64,000 nucleotides of DNA from Xanthobacteraceae bacterium (lineage in GTDB: Bacteria; Pseudomonadota; Alphaproteobacteria; Rhizobiales; Xanthobacteraceae), in assembly GCA_019635585.1 (NCBI GenBank), contig JAHBZE010000001.1, positions 1 to 64,000 of the forward strand, read 5' to 3'. This document shows positions 28,301 through 37,141 of this stretch, in pieces (positions within the stretch are counted from its first letter, which is position 1; every line of letters starts with the position of its first letter). The notes below the pieces were generated by a model. That model was not told the DNA's origin. It made no database searches and saw nothing but the letters and a program-made list of their open reading frames with translations. The translations under genes were made by a program, and so were the position numbers.

Positions 28301-28839
28301 TCAATAATTCCGCCGCGCACCGCGTAATCGCCGGCATCGCGCACGGTGGAGGCGCGGCTATAGCCGTTCTCTTCCAGCCAAGCGACGACGCGGTCGAAGG
28401 CGATATTGAGATTCGGCTTCAGCCGCAGCGAGGCCTTCGCCACGAAATCTTTCGGCGGCGTGCGCTGTACGATCGCATTCACGGTCGTCAGCACGACGAA
28501 ACGCTCGTCCGGCTCGGTAACTAGCCGTGTCAGAGCCGCCATGCGCCGCGCAGTAATTTCGGCTATCGGCGAAACACGGTCGAACGGCAGACAGTCCCAT
28601 GCCGGAAATGTGAGGGTCGGTAGTTCAGGAGCAAAGAAGCGCAGCGTACTTGCGAGAGCGTTCATCCGCTCGGCGTCGCGACATACGATTAGCAGCCGTT
28701 TCGCGGCGCCTGCACGTGCGAAATGCGCGCGCGCAAGATCCGCGATCACCAGACCGTTCGCGCCTTCCGGCACGCCCGCAACGGTCAGAGGCTGCTGCGG
28801 CAGCAGCGCCGCTTGCGACGTATTGGAGCCGGGTTTCAC
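25336..28839 (-). CDS. mfd: Transcription-repair coupling factor Mfd
   Basis: A 1167-residue ATP-dependent translocase that removes stalled RNA polymerase and recruits UvrA. In order: UvrB-homology region, RNA-polymerase-interaction domain, a RecG-like translocase with Walker A GDVGFGKTEVA and box II DEEQHFG, the TRG region with RADRFGLAQLYQLRGRVGRS, and a C-terminal regulatory domain. Full length for the family. Start codon is GTG, overlapping the sdhE stop (GTGA), so translation is coupled to sdhE. The divergent neighbour is recG. Confidence 0.97.
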   Translation of the reverse strand: MKPGSNTSQAALLPQQPLTVAGVPEGANGLVIADLARAHFARAGAAKRLLIVCRDAERMNALASTLRFFAPELPTLTFPAWDCLPFDRVSPIAEITARRMAALTRLVTEPDERFVVLTTVNAIVQRTPPKDFVAKASLRLKPNLNIAFDRVVAWLEENGYSRASTVRDAGDYAVRGGIIDLFAPGGIGAVRLDFFGDSIETMRVFDPQTQRSADTLPTLELIANSEFKLDAESISRFRKGYTALFGGNTRDDLLYEAVSAGHRYPGMEHWLPLFHDKLEMLFDYLPDAPVVFEPLSEEAVQERHAQVEDYYDARKEALDAGQLPLYKPLAPDRLYLTPKEWRKQIEEGAVARITPFGVPDSGRVFDPGIRAGRNFAPERTGQTESLFGAVVAHLAAKRGEGKHAVVATWSEGSRERLQQVLADHGLEKTVRIENWSEAERLGESATGFALLGLESGFETASTVIVAEQDILGDRLARPQRKQRRAQDFIAELTSLSAGDLVVHVDHGIGRFVGLKTIEALGTPHDCLEIHYADNNRLFLPVENLELLSRYGSEETGTELDRLGGAGWQNRKARLKQRIREMAAALVKVAAARSLHDAPRFTVPEGQYDEFCARFPYEETEDQDAAINAVIDDLGAGKPMDRLVCGDVGFGKTEVALRAAFLAASNGAQVAVVVPTTLLARQHFKTFSERFRGFPMRIGQASRLVSSADIAKTRAGLADGSIDIVIGTHALLAKSVEFKNLGLVIVDEEQHFGVAHKERLKELRTEVHVLTLTATPIPRTLQLALTGVRELSLIASPPVDRLAVRTFVSPFDPLIVREALLREKYRGGQAFYVCPRIEDLAGRKEFLDQHVPEIKAAVAHGQMPPTELERIMTDFYDGKFDVLLSTTIVESGLDIPTANTLLVHRADRFGLAQLYQLRGRVGRSKTRAYALLTIPADKPITPQAERRLKVLQSLDQLGAGFELASHDLDIRGAGNLLGDEQSGHIREVGYELYQEMLEEAVMMLKAGVDAPASDKWSPQINVGAPVMIPEEYVPDLAVRLGLYRRLAELDMGAEIDQIAAEIVDRFGPMPDEVKMLIEIVAIKALCRAANIAKFEAGAKGAVIAFRDNRFDNPDGLISWIAKEGSTARVRPDQSLVVLRGWDRMEPRLKGAKRLLESFVALAQQKKAA

Positions 28840-29114
28840 TTCGGCCCGCCCCGATGAAAGGCGACGATTTTGCGAAACAGCGGCGAATCGTAATTCGGCG
28901 GCACGTCAGCCGTTTCCGCGATCCAGGGATACAGCTCGGGGTCCGGCACTTCCATCAGGACCTCGAGCGTGTCGATTTCGGCGTCGCTCAGCGCGGCAAC
29001 GTGCGCATCCACGAAGCGGCCGAGCACAAGGTCCATTTCCCGCGTGCCGCGATGCCAGGCGCGAAAGCGCAGCCGCTTCCGCCGGTCGTCGAGATGGTCG
29101 GTCGCTTCGCTCAC
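28836..29114 (-). CDS. sdhE: Succinate dehydrogenase assembly factor SdhE (FAD assembly factor)
   Basis: A 92-residue helical protein that helps attach FAD covalently to SdhA. The diagnostic RGxxE motif is seen as HRGTREMD, followed by DLVLGRFVD and PDPELYPWI. The GTG at 29114 with GGAG upstream is the probable start; the longer open frame to 29159 adds residues without family similarity. It overlaps mfd by 4 bases, an arrangement familiar in alphaproteobacteria. Confidence 0.9.
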   Translation of the reverse strand: MSEATDHLDDRRKRLRFRAWHRGTREMDLVLGRFVDAHVAALSDAEIDTLEVLMEVPDPELYPWIAETADVPPNYDSPLFRKIVAFHRGGPK

Positions 29115-29243
29115 AATCTTCGCTCCAACGCCAAAAGCCCGGACGTGCCGGGCGCGCATCTATTGCCGCGCGCGGCTTGAGATTTCAAGCGCGTTTCGCG
29201 CATGGTTGCGTGGCGATTTCAGTTCCGTCACCTTGGCGCGGCA

Positions 29244-31334
29244 ATGCGTCCTCCGATCCTCAATCCGCTGTTCGCTGGCCTGCGCGTTCCGGGCGTGGGG
29301 CCGAAATTCCTGAAGCTGTTCGAGCGTCTATTCGGCCGCGAGGACCCGCGCTTCGTCGACGCGCTGTTCCATCTGCCGCATAGCGCCATCGATCGCCGCG
29401 AACGTCCGAAACTCAGCGAGGTGAAGCCGGATACCATCGTCACGATCGAGGTGCATATCGACAAGCACAAGCCCGCGCCGCCGCGTGGCCGCGCGCCGCA
29501 TCGGGTTTCGGCGCATGACGAAACCAACGACATCGAATTCGTATTCTTCGGCATGCCGCGCGAACGGATCGAGAAGATGCTGCCCGTCGGCGAAAAGCGC
29601 TTCGTCTCCGGCAAGGCCGTGCTTTACGATGGCCGCCTGCAAATGACGCATCCGGATCGCGTCACCGACGAAGCCGGGTTAGAGAAGATCGCCGAGGTCG
29701 AGCCCGTCTATCCGCTGACGCAAGGGCTGTCGAATGCGATGGTCCGCCGCGCTTGTGCGGCGGCGCTGGAGCGCGCCGCAGAACTGCCGGAGTGGATCGA
29801 CACGGCGTTCCTGAAATCGAAGAATTACGAACGGTTTCGCGCTTCGCTCGCGCATCTGCACAAGCCCGACGAACCGGCCGATGTCGAGGCGCTTTCGCCG
29901 TTCCGCTCGCGCCTCGCCTATGACGAACTGCTCGCGCATCAGCTGGCGCTGGCACTCGTGCGAAGCGACATGAAACGCGATCCGGGCCGTGCGCATCTCG
30001 CGGAAGGCAGGATACAGGCGAAGATTGAGGCGGCGCTGCCGTTTTCGCTGACGAATTCGCAGCGGCTGGCGGTCGAAGAAATCAAGCGCGATCTTTCGTC
30101 GGATGAGCGCATGTTGCGTCTCCTGCAAGGTGACGTCGGCTCAGGCAAGACGCTTGTTGCGCTGCTCGCCGCCGCGCACGTGATCGAAAGTGGCAAGCAG
30201 GCCGTGATCATGGCACCGACCGAGGTGCTCGCGCGCCAGCATTACCAGCGTATCGCGCCGCTCGCGGCATCGGCTGGCATTCGCGTCGAAATACTTACGG
30301 GACGCGAGCGCGGCGCTTCGCGCGAGGCGATGCTTGCCGATCTCGCGGCGGGCGCGGTGCAGTTGCTCGTCGGCACACATGCCGTATTTCAGGATGACGT
30401 AATCTTCCACGATCTTGCGCTCGCGGTCGTGGATGAGCAGCACCGCTTCGGCGTGCACCAGCGGCTTGCGCTTGCGGAAAAAGGTGAAGCGACGGACGTG
30501 TTGGTGATGACGGCAACGCCGATCCCGCGCACGCTGGTCCTTACCTATTTCGGCGACATGGACGTTTCGGAGTTGCGCGAGAAGCCGGCGGGACGCCAGC
30601 CAATCGAAACGGTCGCGGTCGCGCTCGACCGGCTTCAGGAAGTCGTCGACGCGGTGCATCGGGCAGTGGACAGCGGCGCTCGCGCCTACTGGATTTGTCC
30701 GCTGGTCGAGGAGTCGGAGGAGGTCGATTTCGCGGCGGCCGAAGCGCGCTTTGCTCATCTGCAGGAAATCTTCGGCACGCGCGTTGGTCTCGTCCACGGC
30801 AAAATGAAAGCCGCCGACAAGGATGACGCGATGGCCCGTTTCGCAAGCGGCGAGACTCCGGTTCTGGTCGCGACCACGGTCGTCGAAGTCGGGGTCGATG
30901 TGCCCGAAGCGACGATCATGGTGATCGAACATGCCGAGCGCTTCGGGCTCGCGCAGTTGCATCAGCTTCGGGGCCGCGTAGGACGCGGCAGTGGGAAATC
31001 CACCTGCCTCCTGCTCTATCGCGCTCCGCTCGGCGAAACCGCAAAGCGGCGGATTGAGACCATGCGCGCAACCGAAGACGGCTTCCGGATTGCGGAGGAA
31101 GATCTTGCGCTACGCGGGGAAGGCGAAATTCTCGGCACGCGGCAGAGCGGTATGCCGGGGTTCAAGCTCGCTGATGCGAGCGTGCATCGCGATTTACTGG
31201 AAGTCGCGCGCAAGGATGCAGCGCTGATCGTCGCGCAAGATCCGCAACTGAAAGGCGCGCGCGGCGAAGCGTTGCGCGTGCTCCTGCATCTGTTCGAGCG
31301 CGAAGATGCCGTGCGGCTGCTCGACGCCGGTTAG
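29244..31334 (+). CDS. recG: ATP-dependent DNA helicase RecG
   Basis: A 696-residue superfamily 2 helicase that regresses stalled replication forks and processes Holliday junctions. The N-terminal wedge/OB region precedes Walker A GDVGSGKT, box II VVDEQHRFG, motif III TATPIPRT and the RecG C-terminal signature GLAQLHQLRGRVGRG. The ATG at 29244 (MRPPILNPLF) gives the usual length; the frame is open 42 bases further up. It diverges from sdhE-mfd, so fork repair and transcription-coupled repair genes sit together. Confidence 0.96.
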   Translation: MRPPILNPLFAGLRVPGVGPKFLKLFERLFGREDPRFVDALFHLPHSAIDRRERPKLSEVKPDTIVTIEVHIDKHKPAPPRGRAPHRVSAHDETNDIEFVFFGMPRERIEKMLPVGEKRFVSGKAVLYDGRLQMTHPDRVTDEAGLEKIAEVEPVYPLTQGLSNAMVRRACAAALERAAELPEWIDTAFLKSKNYERFRASLAHLHKPDEPADVEALSPFRSRLAYDELLAHQLALALVRSDMKRDPGRAHLAEGRIQAKIEAALPFSLTNSQRLAVEEIKRDLSSDERMLRLLQGDVGSGKTLVALLAAAHVIESGKQAVIMAPTEVLARQHYQRIAPLAASAGIRVEILTGRERGASREAMLADLAAGAVQLLVGTHAVFQDDVIFHDLALAVVDEQHRFGVHQRLALAEKGEATDVLVMTATPIPRTLVLTYFGDMDVSELREKPAGRQPIETVAVALDRLQEVVDAVHRAVDSGARAYWICPLVEESEEVDFAAAEARFAHLQEIFGTRVGLVHGKMKAADKDDAMARFASGETPVLVATTVVEVGVDVPEATIMVIEHAERFGLAQLHQLRGRVGRGSGKSTCLLLYRAPLGETAKRRIETMRATEDGFRIAEEDLALRGEGEILGTRQSGMPGFKLADASVHRDLLEVARKDAALIVAQDPQLKGARGEALRVLLHLFEREDAVRLLDAG

Positions 31335-31335
31335 T

Positions 31336-31818
31336 TCAGGCGCCGGCGTATCGGTTCGGGCCGTAGCGGTTGTTGCCCGGATTGCTCGGGATGAGGCCGA
31401 AGACGATGTAGATCACGATGAAGCTGATCAGCGTGAGCAGACCTGCGACCAGGATCAATACGAGGCCCGTGCCCTGGAACGGGTTGAACGGGTTCGTCGT
31501 GAGCGCTGCGATGAAGGCCCCGAACAGCAGGAACCAGCACGCGATCGGCAGGAGAATCCACCAGCCGCTCCGGCCAATGTCGTGAAGGCGCCGCACGGTG
31601 ACGGTCAAGGACGGGAAGAACAGCGCAAGCCCGATGACCAGACCGAAGGGTCCGGTTTCCCATCCCCGGAAAATCAGGAAGTCCAGTACGGCCGCGACGA
31701 TGCTGACGATGAAAGCGAACAGCATCCACCACCAGTATTCGGCGCGCGACGCGCGGTCGCGAAAATTCATGTAGTTGAAGAACGTCTCGCCAACCGCGTC
31801 GCCGAAGCTCATCGCCAT
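31336..31818 (-). CDS. DUF805-family membrane protein
   Basis: A 160-residue inner-membrane protein with about four helices. It carries the DUF805 pattern: FRDRASRAEYWWWMLF, then RRLHDIGRSGWW and the C-terminal NPGNNRYGPNRY. The function of the family is not known. The gene lies downstream of glmS on the same strand, 113 bases away with a hairpin between them, and ends one base from the recG stop. Confidence 0.88.
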   Translation of the reverse strand: MAMSFGDAVGETFFNYMNFRDRASRAEYWWWMLFAFIVSIVAAVLDFLIFRGWETGPFGLVIGLALFFPSLTVTVRRLHDIGRSGWWILLPIACWFLLFGAFIAALTTNPFNPFQGTGLVLILVAGLLTLISFIVIYIVFGLIPSNPGNNRYGPNRYAGA

Positions 31819-31857
31819 GAGCAGCCCCCTCGTATTGCTGGCGCGAACCTTAGCAAC

Positions 31858-31882
31858 GCCGCTAAAAAATGGAAGTAGCGGC
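31858..31882. repeat. Inverted repeat between glmS and the DUF805 gene
   Basis: A perfect 7-bp inverted repeat, GCCGCTA at 31858-31864 with TAGCGGC at 31876-31882, around an 11-base A-rich spacer. On the minus strand the loop carries TTTTTT. It lies 50 bases after the glmS stop and 40 bases before the DUF805 start, so it could attenuate or end the glmS transcript. No U-tract follows the stem. Confidence 0.45.
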
Positions 31883-31931
31883 GGCTCCGCCCCCGTTCAC
31901 ATCGGCGGCATTGTCCCCGCTCTCGGCGGGC

Positions 31932-33755
31932 CTATTCGACGGTGACGGATTTTGCGAGATTGCGGGGTTGATCGACGTCGGTCCCGCGCATGACAGCGAC
32001 GTGATAGGCGAGCAACTGCACGGGGATCGAGAACACCAGCGGGGTCACGGTCGCGGGCATCTCGGGCAGCACCAGCACAGCCTCGGCCTTCACGCCGGCA
32101 TTCGCCGCCCCCTTGGCGTCGGTCACGAGCACGATGCGGCCCCCGCGCGCGAGAACCTCCTGCATGTTGGAGGCGGTCTTCTCGAAGATGAAGTCGTGCG
32201 GCGCGATCACGACGACCGGCATGTTCTCGTCGATCAGCGCGATCGGGCCGTGCTTGAGTTCGCCCGCCGCATAGCCCTCGGCGTGGATGTAGGAAATCTC
32301 CTTAAGCTTCAGCGCACCTTCAAGCGCGAGCGGATAGTTGGTGCCGCGGCCGAGATAAAGAACATCGCTTGCGTCGGCGATCTGCTTCGCGAGCCGTTCG
32401 ATATGTTCCTCGAGTTTCAACGCCTCCGACATGTGGCGCGGTACCTCGATCAGCGCGTGAACGAGCTTACGCTCGTCGTCGCGCGAGAGATTTCCGCGCG
32501 CCTTGCCGGCGCCGATCGCAAGCACCGCAAGTGCGGCCAACTGGCAGGTAAAGGCTTTGGTGGACGCGACACCGATCTCGGGCCCGGCAAGCGTCGGCAT
32601 GATAGCGCCGCTCTCGCGCGCAATCGTCGAGGTCGGCACGTTCACGATGGAAAGCGTATGTTGTGCGTGTTCCTTCGCGTAACGGAGCGATGCGAGTGTG
32701 TCGGCGGTTTCGCCGGATTGCGACACGAAAATGGCAAGCCCGTTTTTCGGCATCGGCGCGTCGCGATAGCGAAACTCGGACGCGATATCGACATCGACGG
32801 TGATGCGCGCAAAGCGCTCGAACCAGTATTTCGCGACGAGGCCCGCGTAATACGCGGTGCCGCAGGCCGAGATCGTGATCCGCTCGACATCCTTGAAGTC
32901 GAACGGCAGCTTCGGCAGCCGCACCTCTTCGCGCGCCATGTCGATGTAATGCGAAAGCGTGTGGCCGACGACCTCGGGCTGCTCGTGGATTTCCTTCGCC
33001 ATGAAATGGCGATGATTGCCCTTGTCGACGATGAAGGAACCCGCGGCGACGATCTGCGTCGGACGATGGACGATCACGCCCTTCTCGTCGCGGATTTCGA
33101 CGCTTTCGCGCGTCAGTACCGCAAGGTCGCCTTCCTCGAGATAGGCGATCTTGTTCGTCATCGGCGCAAGCGCGATCGCGTCGGAGCCGAGAAACATTTC
33201 GCCGTTGCCATAACCGACCGCGAGCGGGCTGCCGCGGCGCGCGCCGACCAGGAGATCGTTCTCGCCCTTGAACAGAAAACCGAGCGCGAAAGCGCCGCGC
33301 AGCTTCGGCAGCGATTCCGCGACTGCTTCGACCGGGCCTTTGCCCTTGTTCATCGCGTTGGTGACGAGATGGGCCACGACCTCGGTGTCGGTCTCAGTTA
33401 GAAACTTTGCGCCTTCCTTCTCGAGTTCTTCGCGCAGTTCGCGGAAATTCTCGATGATGCCGTTATGGACGACGGCGAGTTTCTCGGTTGCGTGCGGGTG
33501 CGCGTTGGTTTCGTTCGGCGCGCCGTGGGTCGCCCAGCGGGTATGGCCGATGCCGATCTTGCCGCTCAGCGGCTCTTTGTGGAGGCGGGTTTCGAGCTCG
33601 CGCAGCTTGCCTTCGGCGCGGCGGCGCGTCAGCGCGCCGTTTTCGAGGGTTGCGACGCCTGCCGAGTCATAGCCGCGATATTCGAGCAGCTTGAGCGCTT
33701 CGACGAGTTGCGGCGCGACCGCCGATTTACCGAGAATGCCAACGATGCCGCACAT
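31932..33755 (-). CDS. glmS: Glutamine--fructose-6-phosphate aminotransferase (isomerizing)
   Basis: A 607-residue enzyme making glucosamine-6-phosphate, the first step to UDP-GlcNAc for peptidoglycan and lipid A. The N-terminal glutaminase begins MCGIVGILG (Cys as nucleophile after Met removal) and contains GIGHTRWATHG. Two SIS isomerase domains follow, with ISACGTAYYAG and LGRGTNYPLALEGALKLKE, ending in RNLAKSVTVE. It lies 112 bases downstream of glmU, the later enzyme of the same pathway, so the two may be co-transcribed. No glmS ribozyme is recognisable in the leader. Confidence 0.97.
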   Translation of the reverse strand: MCGIVGILGKSAVAPQLVEALKLLEYRGYDSAGVATLENGALTRRRAEGKLRELETRLHKEPLSGKIGIGHTRWATHGAPNETNAHPHATEKLAVVHNGIIENFRELREELEKEGAKFLTETDTEVVAHLVTNAMNKGKGPVEAVAESLPKLRGAFALGFLFKGENDLLVGARRGSPLAVGYGNGEMFLGSDAIALAPMTNKIAYLEEGDLAVLTRESVEIRDEKGVIVHRPTQIVAAGSFIVDKGNHRHFMAKEIHEQPEVVGHTLSHYIDMAREEVRLPKLPFDFKDVERITISACGTAYYAGLVAKYWFERFARITVDVDIASEFRYRDAPMPKNGLAIFVSQSGETADTLASLRYAKEHAQHTLSIVNVPTSTIARESGAIMPTLAGPEIGVASTKAFTCQLAALAVLAIGAGKARGNLSRDDERKLVHALIEVPRHMSEALKLEEHIERLAKQIADASDVLYLGRGTNYPLALEGALKLKEISYIHAEGYAAGELKHGPIALIDENMPVVVIAPHDFIFEKTASNMQEVLARGGRIVLVTDAKGAANAGVKAEAVLVLPEMPATVTPLVFSIPVQLLAYHVAVMRGTDVDQPRNLAKSVTVE

Positions 33756-33796
33756 ACGAGCGGTTACCCCTCTCCGAATGTCCCAAAGAATCTACC

Positions 33797-33821
33797 CGGA
33801 ACCCGTTTAAGAGGGGTTCCG
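33797..33821. repeat. Inverted repeat in the glmU-glmS intergenic region
   Basis: A perfect 8-bp inverted repeat, CGGAACCC (33797-33804) with GGGTTCCG (33814-33821), 9-base loop. It lies 41 bases upstream of the glmS start and 46 bases after the glmU stop. No T-run follows on either strand, so it is more likely a regulatory structure or protein site in the glmS leader than a classic terminator. Confidence 0.55.
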
Positions 33822-33867
33822 TCGAAGCATGAAATCAAAATCCGTTGCGTAGGATTTCGACGTTTCG

Positions 33868-35208
33868 TTAATCGTGTTTCTTGGCTTTTCCGCGTGTTTT
33901 GCGCACTTCCGCGGCCCAGCCTTCCTTAACGGCCTGGCGACCGCGCGCAACCGCAAGCGCGTCCGCGGGCACATCGTCGGTCACGACGGAGCCGGTCCCG
34001 ATATATGCACCCTTGCCGATTTTCACAGGGGCGACCAGCGCCGAATTTGAGCCGATGAAGGCGCCGTCGCCGATCTCGGTCCTGTGCTTGTCGTAGCCGT
34101 CGTAATTGCAGGTGATCGTGCCGGCGCCGATATTCGCATCAGCGCCGACGGAAGCGTCACCGACATAAGAAAGATGGTTCGCCTTCGCGCGGTCGCCGAA
34201 GGTCGCGGCTTTCACTTCGACAAAGTTGCCGATCTTGGTTTTCGCACCAAGCTTCGTGCCGGGCCGCAGCCGCGCAAACGGCCCGACCGACGCGCCCTCG
34301 CCGACTTCCGCGCCTTCGAGATGCGAGAACGCCTTGATGGTGGCGCCGTCCTTCACCACGACGCCGGGACCGAACACGACGTTCGGTTCGATTGTGACGT
34401 CCTTGCCGAGTTTGGTGTCGGCGCTGAAGAACACCGTCTCGGGTGCGACGAGCGTGACGCCGTTTTCGAGCGCGGCTTTGCGCATGCGCTTCTGCAATTC
34501 GGCTTCGGCCTCCGCGAGCTGCGCGCGATCGTTGATGCCCATGACTTCCTCCTCCGGCGCTTCGCGCACCGTGACGTTCAGGTTTTTGGCGCGCGCTAGC
34601 GCGACCGCGTCGGTGAGATAGAACTCGCGCTTGGCATTTTCATTGCCGATCGCCTCGACTAGCGCGAGCGCATGCTTGCCGCTGAATGCCATGATGCCGG
34701 CATTGCAGAGGCCGATTTTCTTCTCCGCGTCACTTGCATCTTTCTCTTCGCGGATTGCGACGAGATTGCCGTCCTTTTCCACCAGGCGGCCATAGCCGTG
34801 CGGATCTTTCGGACGGAAACCGAGGACCGCGACCGCGGCATCTTTCAGCGCATCGGCGAGCAACGCAAAGGTTTGGGCGCGCACCAGAGGCGTGTCGCCG
34901 AAAGCGACGATCAGGTTGTCGTCCCCGCCAAGTGCTGCTTTCGCCTGCAGGACCGCATGCGCGGTCCCGAGCCGCTCGCGTTGCACGAATACACCTGCGG
35001 ATGGCGCCAGCTTCTTCACCTCCGCTCCGACATCCTCGCGCTCGGGTCCGATCACTACGTCGATCGCGGTTGCGCCGCTCGTGCGGGCGGCCGCGAGCAC
35101 ATGGCCGATCAGCGAGCGTCCGCCGACCTTGTGCAGCACCTTCGGCAGCGCCGAGCGCATCCGGGTGCCTTCGCCAGCGGCGAGAATGAGAATCCTATTT
35201 GCGGTCAA
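33868..35208 (-). CDS. glmU: Bifunctional GlcN-1-P acetyltransferase / GlcNAc-1-P uridylyltransferase
   Basis: A 446-residue bifunctional enzyme giving UDP-GlcNAc. The N-terminal nucleotidyltransferase starts [20 protein letters not shown]. From about residue 250 the left-handed beta-helix acetyltransferase domain follows, with hexapeptide repeats and the conserved [19 protein letters not shown] and [12 protein letters not shown]. Length matches the family. It is upstream of glmS on the same strand and diverges from the SPOR-domain gene. Confidence 0.96.
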   Translation of the reverse strand: MTANRILILAAGEGTRMRSALPKVLHKVGGRSLIGHVLAAARTSGATAIDVVIGPEREDVGAEVKKLAPSAGVFVQRERLGTAHAVLQAKAALGGDDNLIVAFGDTPLVRAQTFALLADALKDAAVAVLGFRPKDPHGYGRLVEKDGNLVAIREEKDASDAEKKIGLCNAGIMAFSGKHALALVEAIGNENAKREFYLTDAVALARAKNLNVTVREAPEEEVMGINDRAQLAEAEAELQKRMRKAALENGVTLVAPETVFFSADTKLGKDVTIEPNVVFGPGVVVKDGATIKAFSHLEGAEVGEGASVGPFARLRPGTKLGAKTKIGNFVEVKAATFGDRAKANHLSYVGDASVGADANIGAGTITCNYDGYDKHRTEIGDGAFIGSNSALVAPVKIGKGAYIGTGSVVTDDVPADALAVARGRQAVKEGWAAEVRKTRGKAKKHD

Positions 35209-35353
35209 AATGCTTTCCGGAGTGGGTCAGTTCGCCTAATCGGGGTCAACTTGGGGCGGTTTAGCCGATGCCTGCCCTCGCCGGAAGCGCCCGAGGTAAG
35301 GCGGGCCGACTCTGGTAAATTGCGCCTAACGATTCGCAATCCGGCCCGGCACC

Positions 35354-36175
35354 ATGACGGTTACGCCCAAAATCGACCCACGCAAGGACCGAAAGCCCCA
35401 AAAGGCCGCCCGCAGCATGGCCGGGACCTACGCCGTTTGGGCGATTGCAGCCATTGGCACGATGAGCGTCGCGGGCTCGGTCTTCATCTGGCGAGATGGG
35501 GTCGCCCCGGTCGCGCAGGCACCCATGATCCAGGTGCCGGCAGCGCCCCAGATCGTGTCCAATCCGAATGCCGAGCGTGAGATCAACCGGCTGAACGATG
35601 CGGTCCGCGTACTCGCCTCGGAGCGAGACCGGCTCGCGACCCGGCTCGAGCAGCTCGAACGCTCGGTCGGGGATATCACGGCTTCCATCCCGCAGAAAAA
35701 GCAGATGCCGGTTGCCGACGAGCCACCAGCTCCGCCGCAGGCGCCGCCTGTTCAGGTGGTGACCCCGCCGAACCCTGAGCCGCGGCCGCTCGGTCATAAC
35801 CAGATCATGCCTCCGCAAACGACGACCCAGGTGGTCCGGAATATGCCGCAGGCGGAAACGCCGAACGCGCCGAACGCCACGCAGCCGGATGCGACCCGGA
35901 CCGAATTCGCGGTCGATCTCGGCGGCGAAAAGACGGTCGACGGCTTGCGCGCGCGCTGGGCGACGCTGCGCGGCAATCACGGCTCCACACTCGAAAAGCT
36001 GCGGCCGGTCATCAGCATCAAGGAAGGTCCGAAAGCGGGCACGGTCGAACTGCGCCTCGTCGCCGGACCGCTCGCGAATGCCGCGGAGGCGGCACGGGTC
36101 TGCGCGAAACTTCAGACCAGCGGCGTGCCCTGCATCCCGACCGTGTTCGACGGCCAGCGTCTGTCGCTCCGCTGA
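35354..36175 (+). CDS. Membrane-anchored SPOR-domain-like protein
   Basis: A 273-residue protein of unknown specific role. It has a short cytosolic N terminus, one membrane helix (about residues 26-46), a short coiled coil (about residues 75-105), a long Pro/Gln-rich linker, and a C-terminal SPOR-like domain (about residues 190-273) containing LRARWATLRG, VELRLVAGPL and CAKLQTSGVPC. SPOR domains bind denuded septal glycan, so a cell-division or envelope role is likely. It diverges from glmU, a peptidoglycan-precursor gene. SPOR identity is from pattern reading only. Confidence 0.7.
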   Translation: MTVTPKIDPRKDRKPQKAARSMAGTYAVWAIAAIGTMSVAGSVFIWRDGVAPVAQAPMIQVPAAPQIVSNPNAEREINRLNDAVRVLASERDRLATRLEQLERSVGDITASIPQKKQMPVADEPPAPPQAPPVQVVTPPNPEPRPLGHNQIMPPQTTTQVVRNMPQAETPNAPNATQPDATRTEFAVDLGGEKTVDGLRARWATLRGNHGSTLEKLRPVISIKEGPKAGTVELRLVAGPLANAAEAARVCAKLQTSGVPCIPTVFDGQRLSLR

Positions 36176-36229
36176 GCCCTGCATTTCCGGCGTAGCTCGC
36201 GCCCGCGCGGCGGGCTAAAGCCTCGCGCG

Positions 36230-37141
36230 ATGAACACGCCTCCTCGCCTTGGCATCTACGCGCTCCTGTTCGCGATGCCGCTTTTCTTCGTTTCTAACCT
36301 GGTGATCGGTCGTGCAGTCACGCACGCGGTCGAGCCGGGAACGCTGGCATTCTGGCGATGGTTCCTCGCAAGCTTGATGCTTTTGCCGTTCGCATGGCGC
36401 GGCCTGCTCCGTCATGCCGCGGAATTTCGCGCGCTATGGCGCGAACTTTTATGGCTCGGCGTACTCGGCATGGTGATCTGTGGCGCGGGTGTCTATCTCT
36501 CGCTGCGCTACACCACGGCGAGCAATGCGGCGCTGATCTATTCTTCGTCCGCGATTTCCATCGTGCTGCTCGAAGCGTTTTTCTACCGTGAACGGCTGTC
36601 TGCTTCGCGGCTGATCGGAACGCTGATCGGATTTTGCGGCGTCGCAGTCATCATCCTGCATGGCGAGCTGAGCCGCCTGCTGACCTGGCAATTCGGCATC
36701 GGCGATATCGGCATTGCGCTCTGCGCATTCGCCTGGGCGATCTATTCTGTGATCCTGAAGCGCAAAGAACTTAAAGCGCTGCCGACGCTGCCGCTGTTCG
36801 CCGCCATCACGATTGCCGGATCGCTCGCGGTCGCGCCCTTCATGCTGTTCGAGCTCTATGCTTATCGCGCGTTCCCGCACGGAGAGCAGCAATGGATCGC
36901 GATTCTTGCGCTCGCGCTGTTTCCGTCGGTAATCGCTTTGGGGCTCTATCAGATATTGGTGAAATACGCCGGGCCGTCGCTGACCGGCATGTCGCTTTAC
37001 CTCTTGCCGGTCTACGGTGTCGCACTCGCCGTGCTCACGCTCGGCGAACGCATCTATACCTATCACGCGATCGGGCTTGCACTCGTGCTTGCGGGCATCG
37101 CGCTTGCGACCGAGCCGTTCAAGAAGAAGCGAGCTGTTTAA
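36230..37141 (+). CDS. DMT-superfamily EamA transporter
   Basis: A 303-residue permease of ten membrane helices in two EamA repeats. The first repeat includes AVEPGTLAFWRWFLASL and the second ALCAFAWAIYSVILKRKE. SLYLLPVYGVALAVLTLGE is the usual end of the second repeat. Family members export amino acids or other metabolites; no substrate can be inferred here. Its 3' end overlaps that of the convergent M20 amidohydrolase by 4 bases. Confidence 0.88.
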   Translation: MNTPPRLGIYALLFAMPLFFVSNLVIGRAVTHAVEPGTLAFWRWFLASLMLLPFAWRGLLRHAAEFRALWRELLWLGVLGMVICGAGVYLSLRYTTASNAALIYSSSAISIVLLEAFFYRERLSASRLIGTLIGFCGVAVIILHGELSRLLTWQFGIGDIGIALCAFAWAIYSVILKRKELKALPTLPLFAAITIAGSLAVAPFMLFELYAYRAFPHGEQQWIAILALALFPSVIALGLYQILVKYAGPSLTGMSLYLLPVYGVALAVLTLGERIYTYHAIGLALVLAGIALATEPFKKKRAV

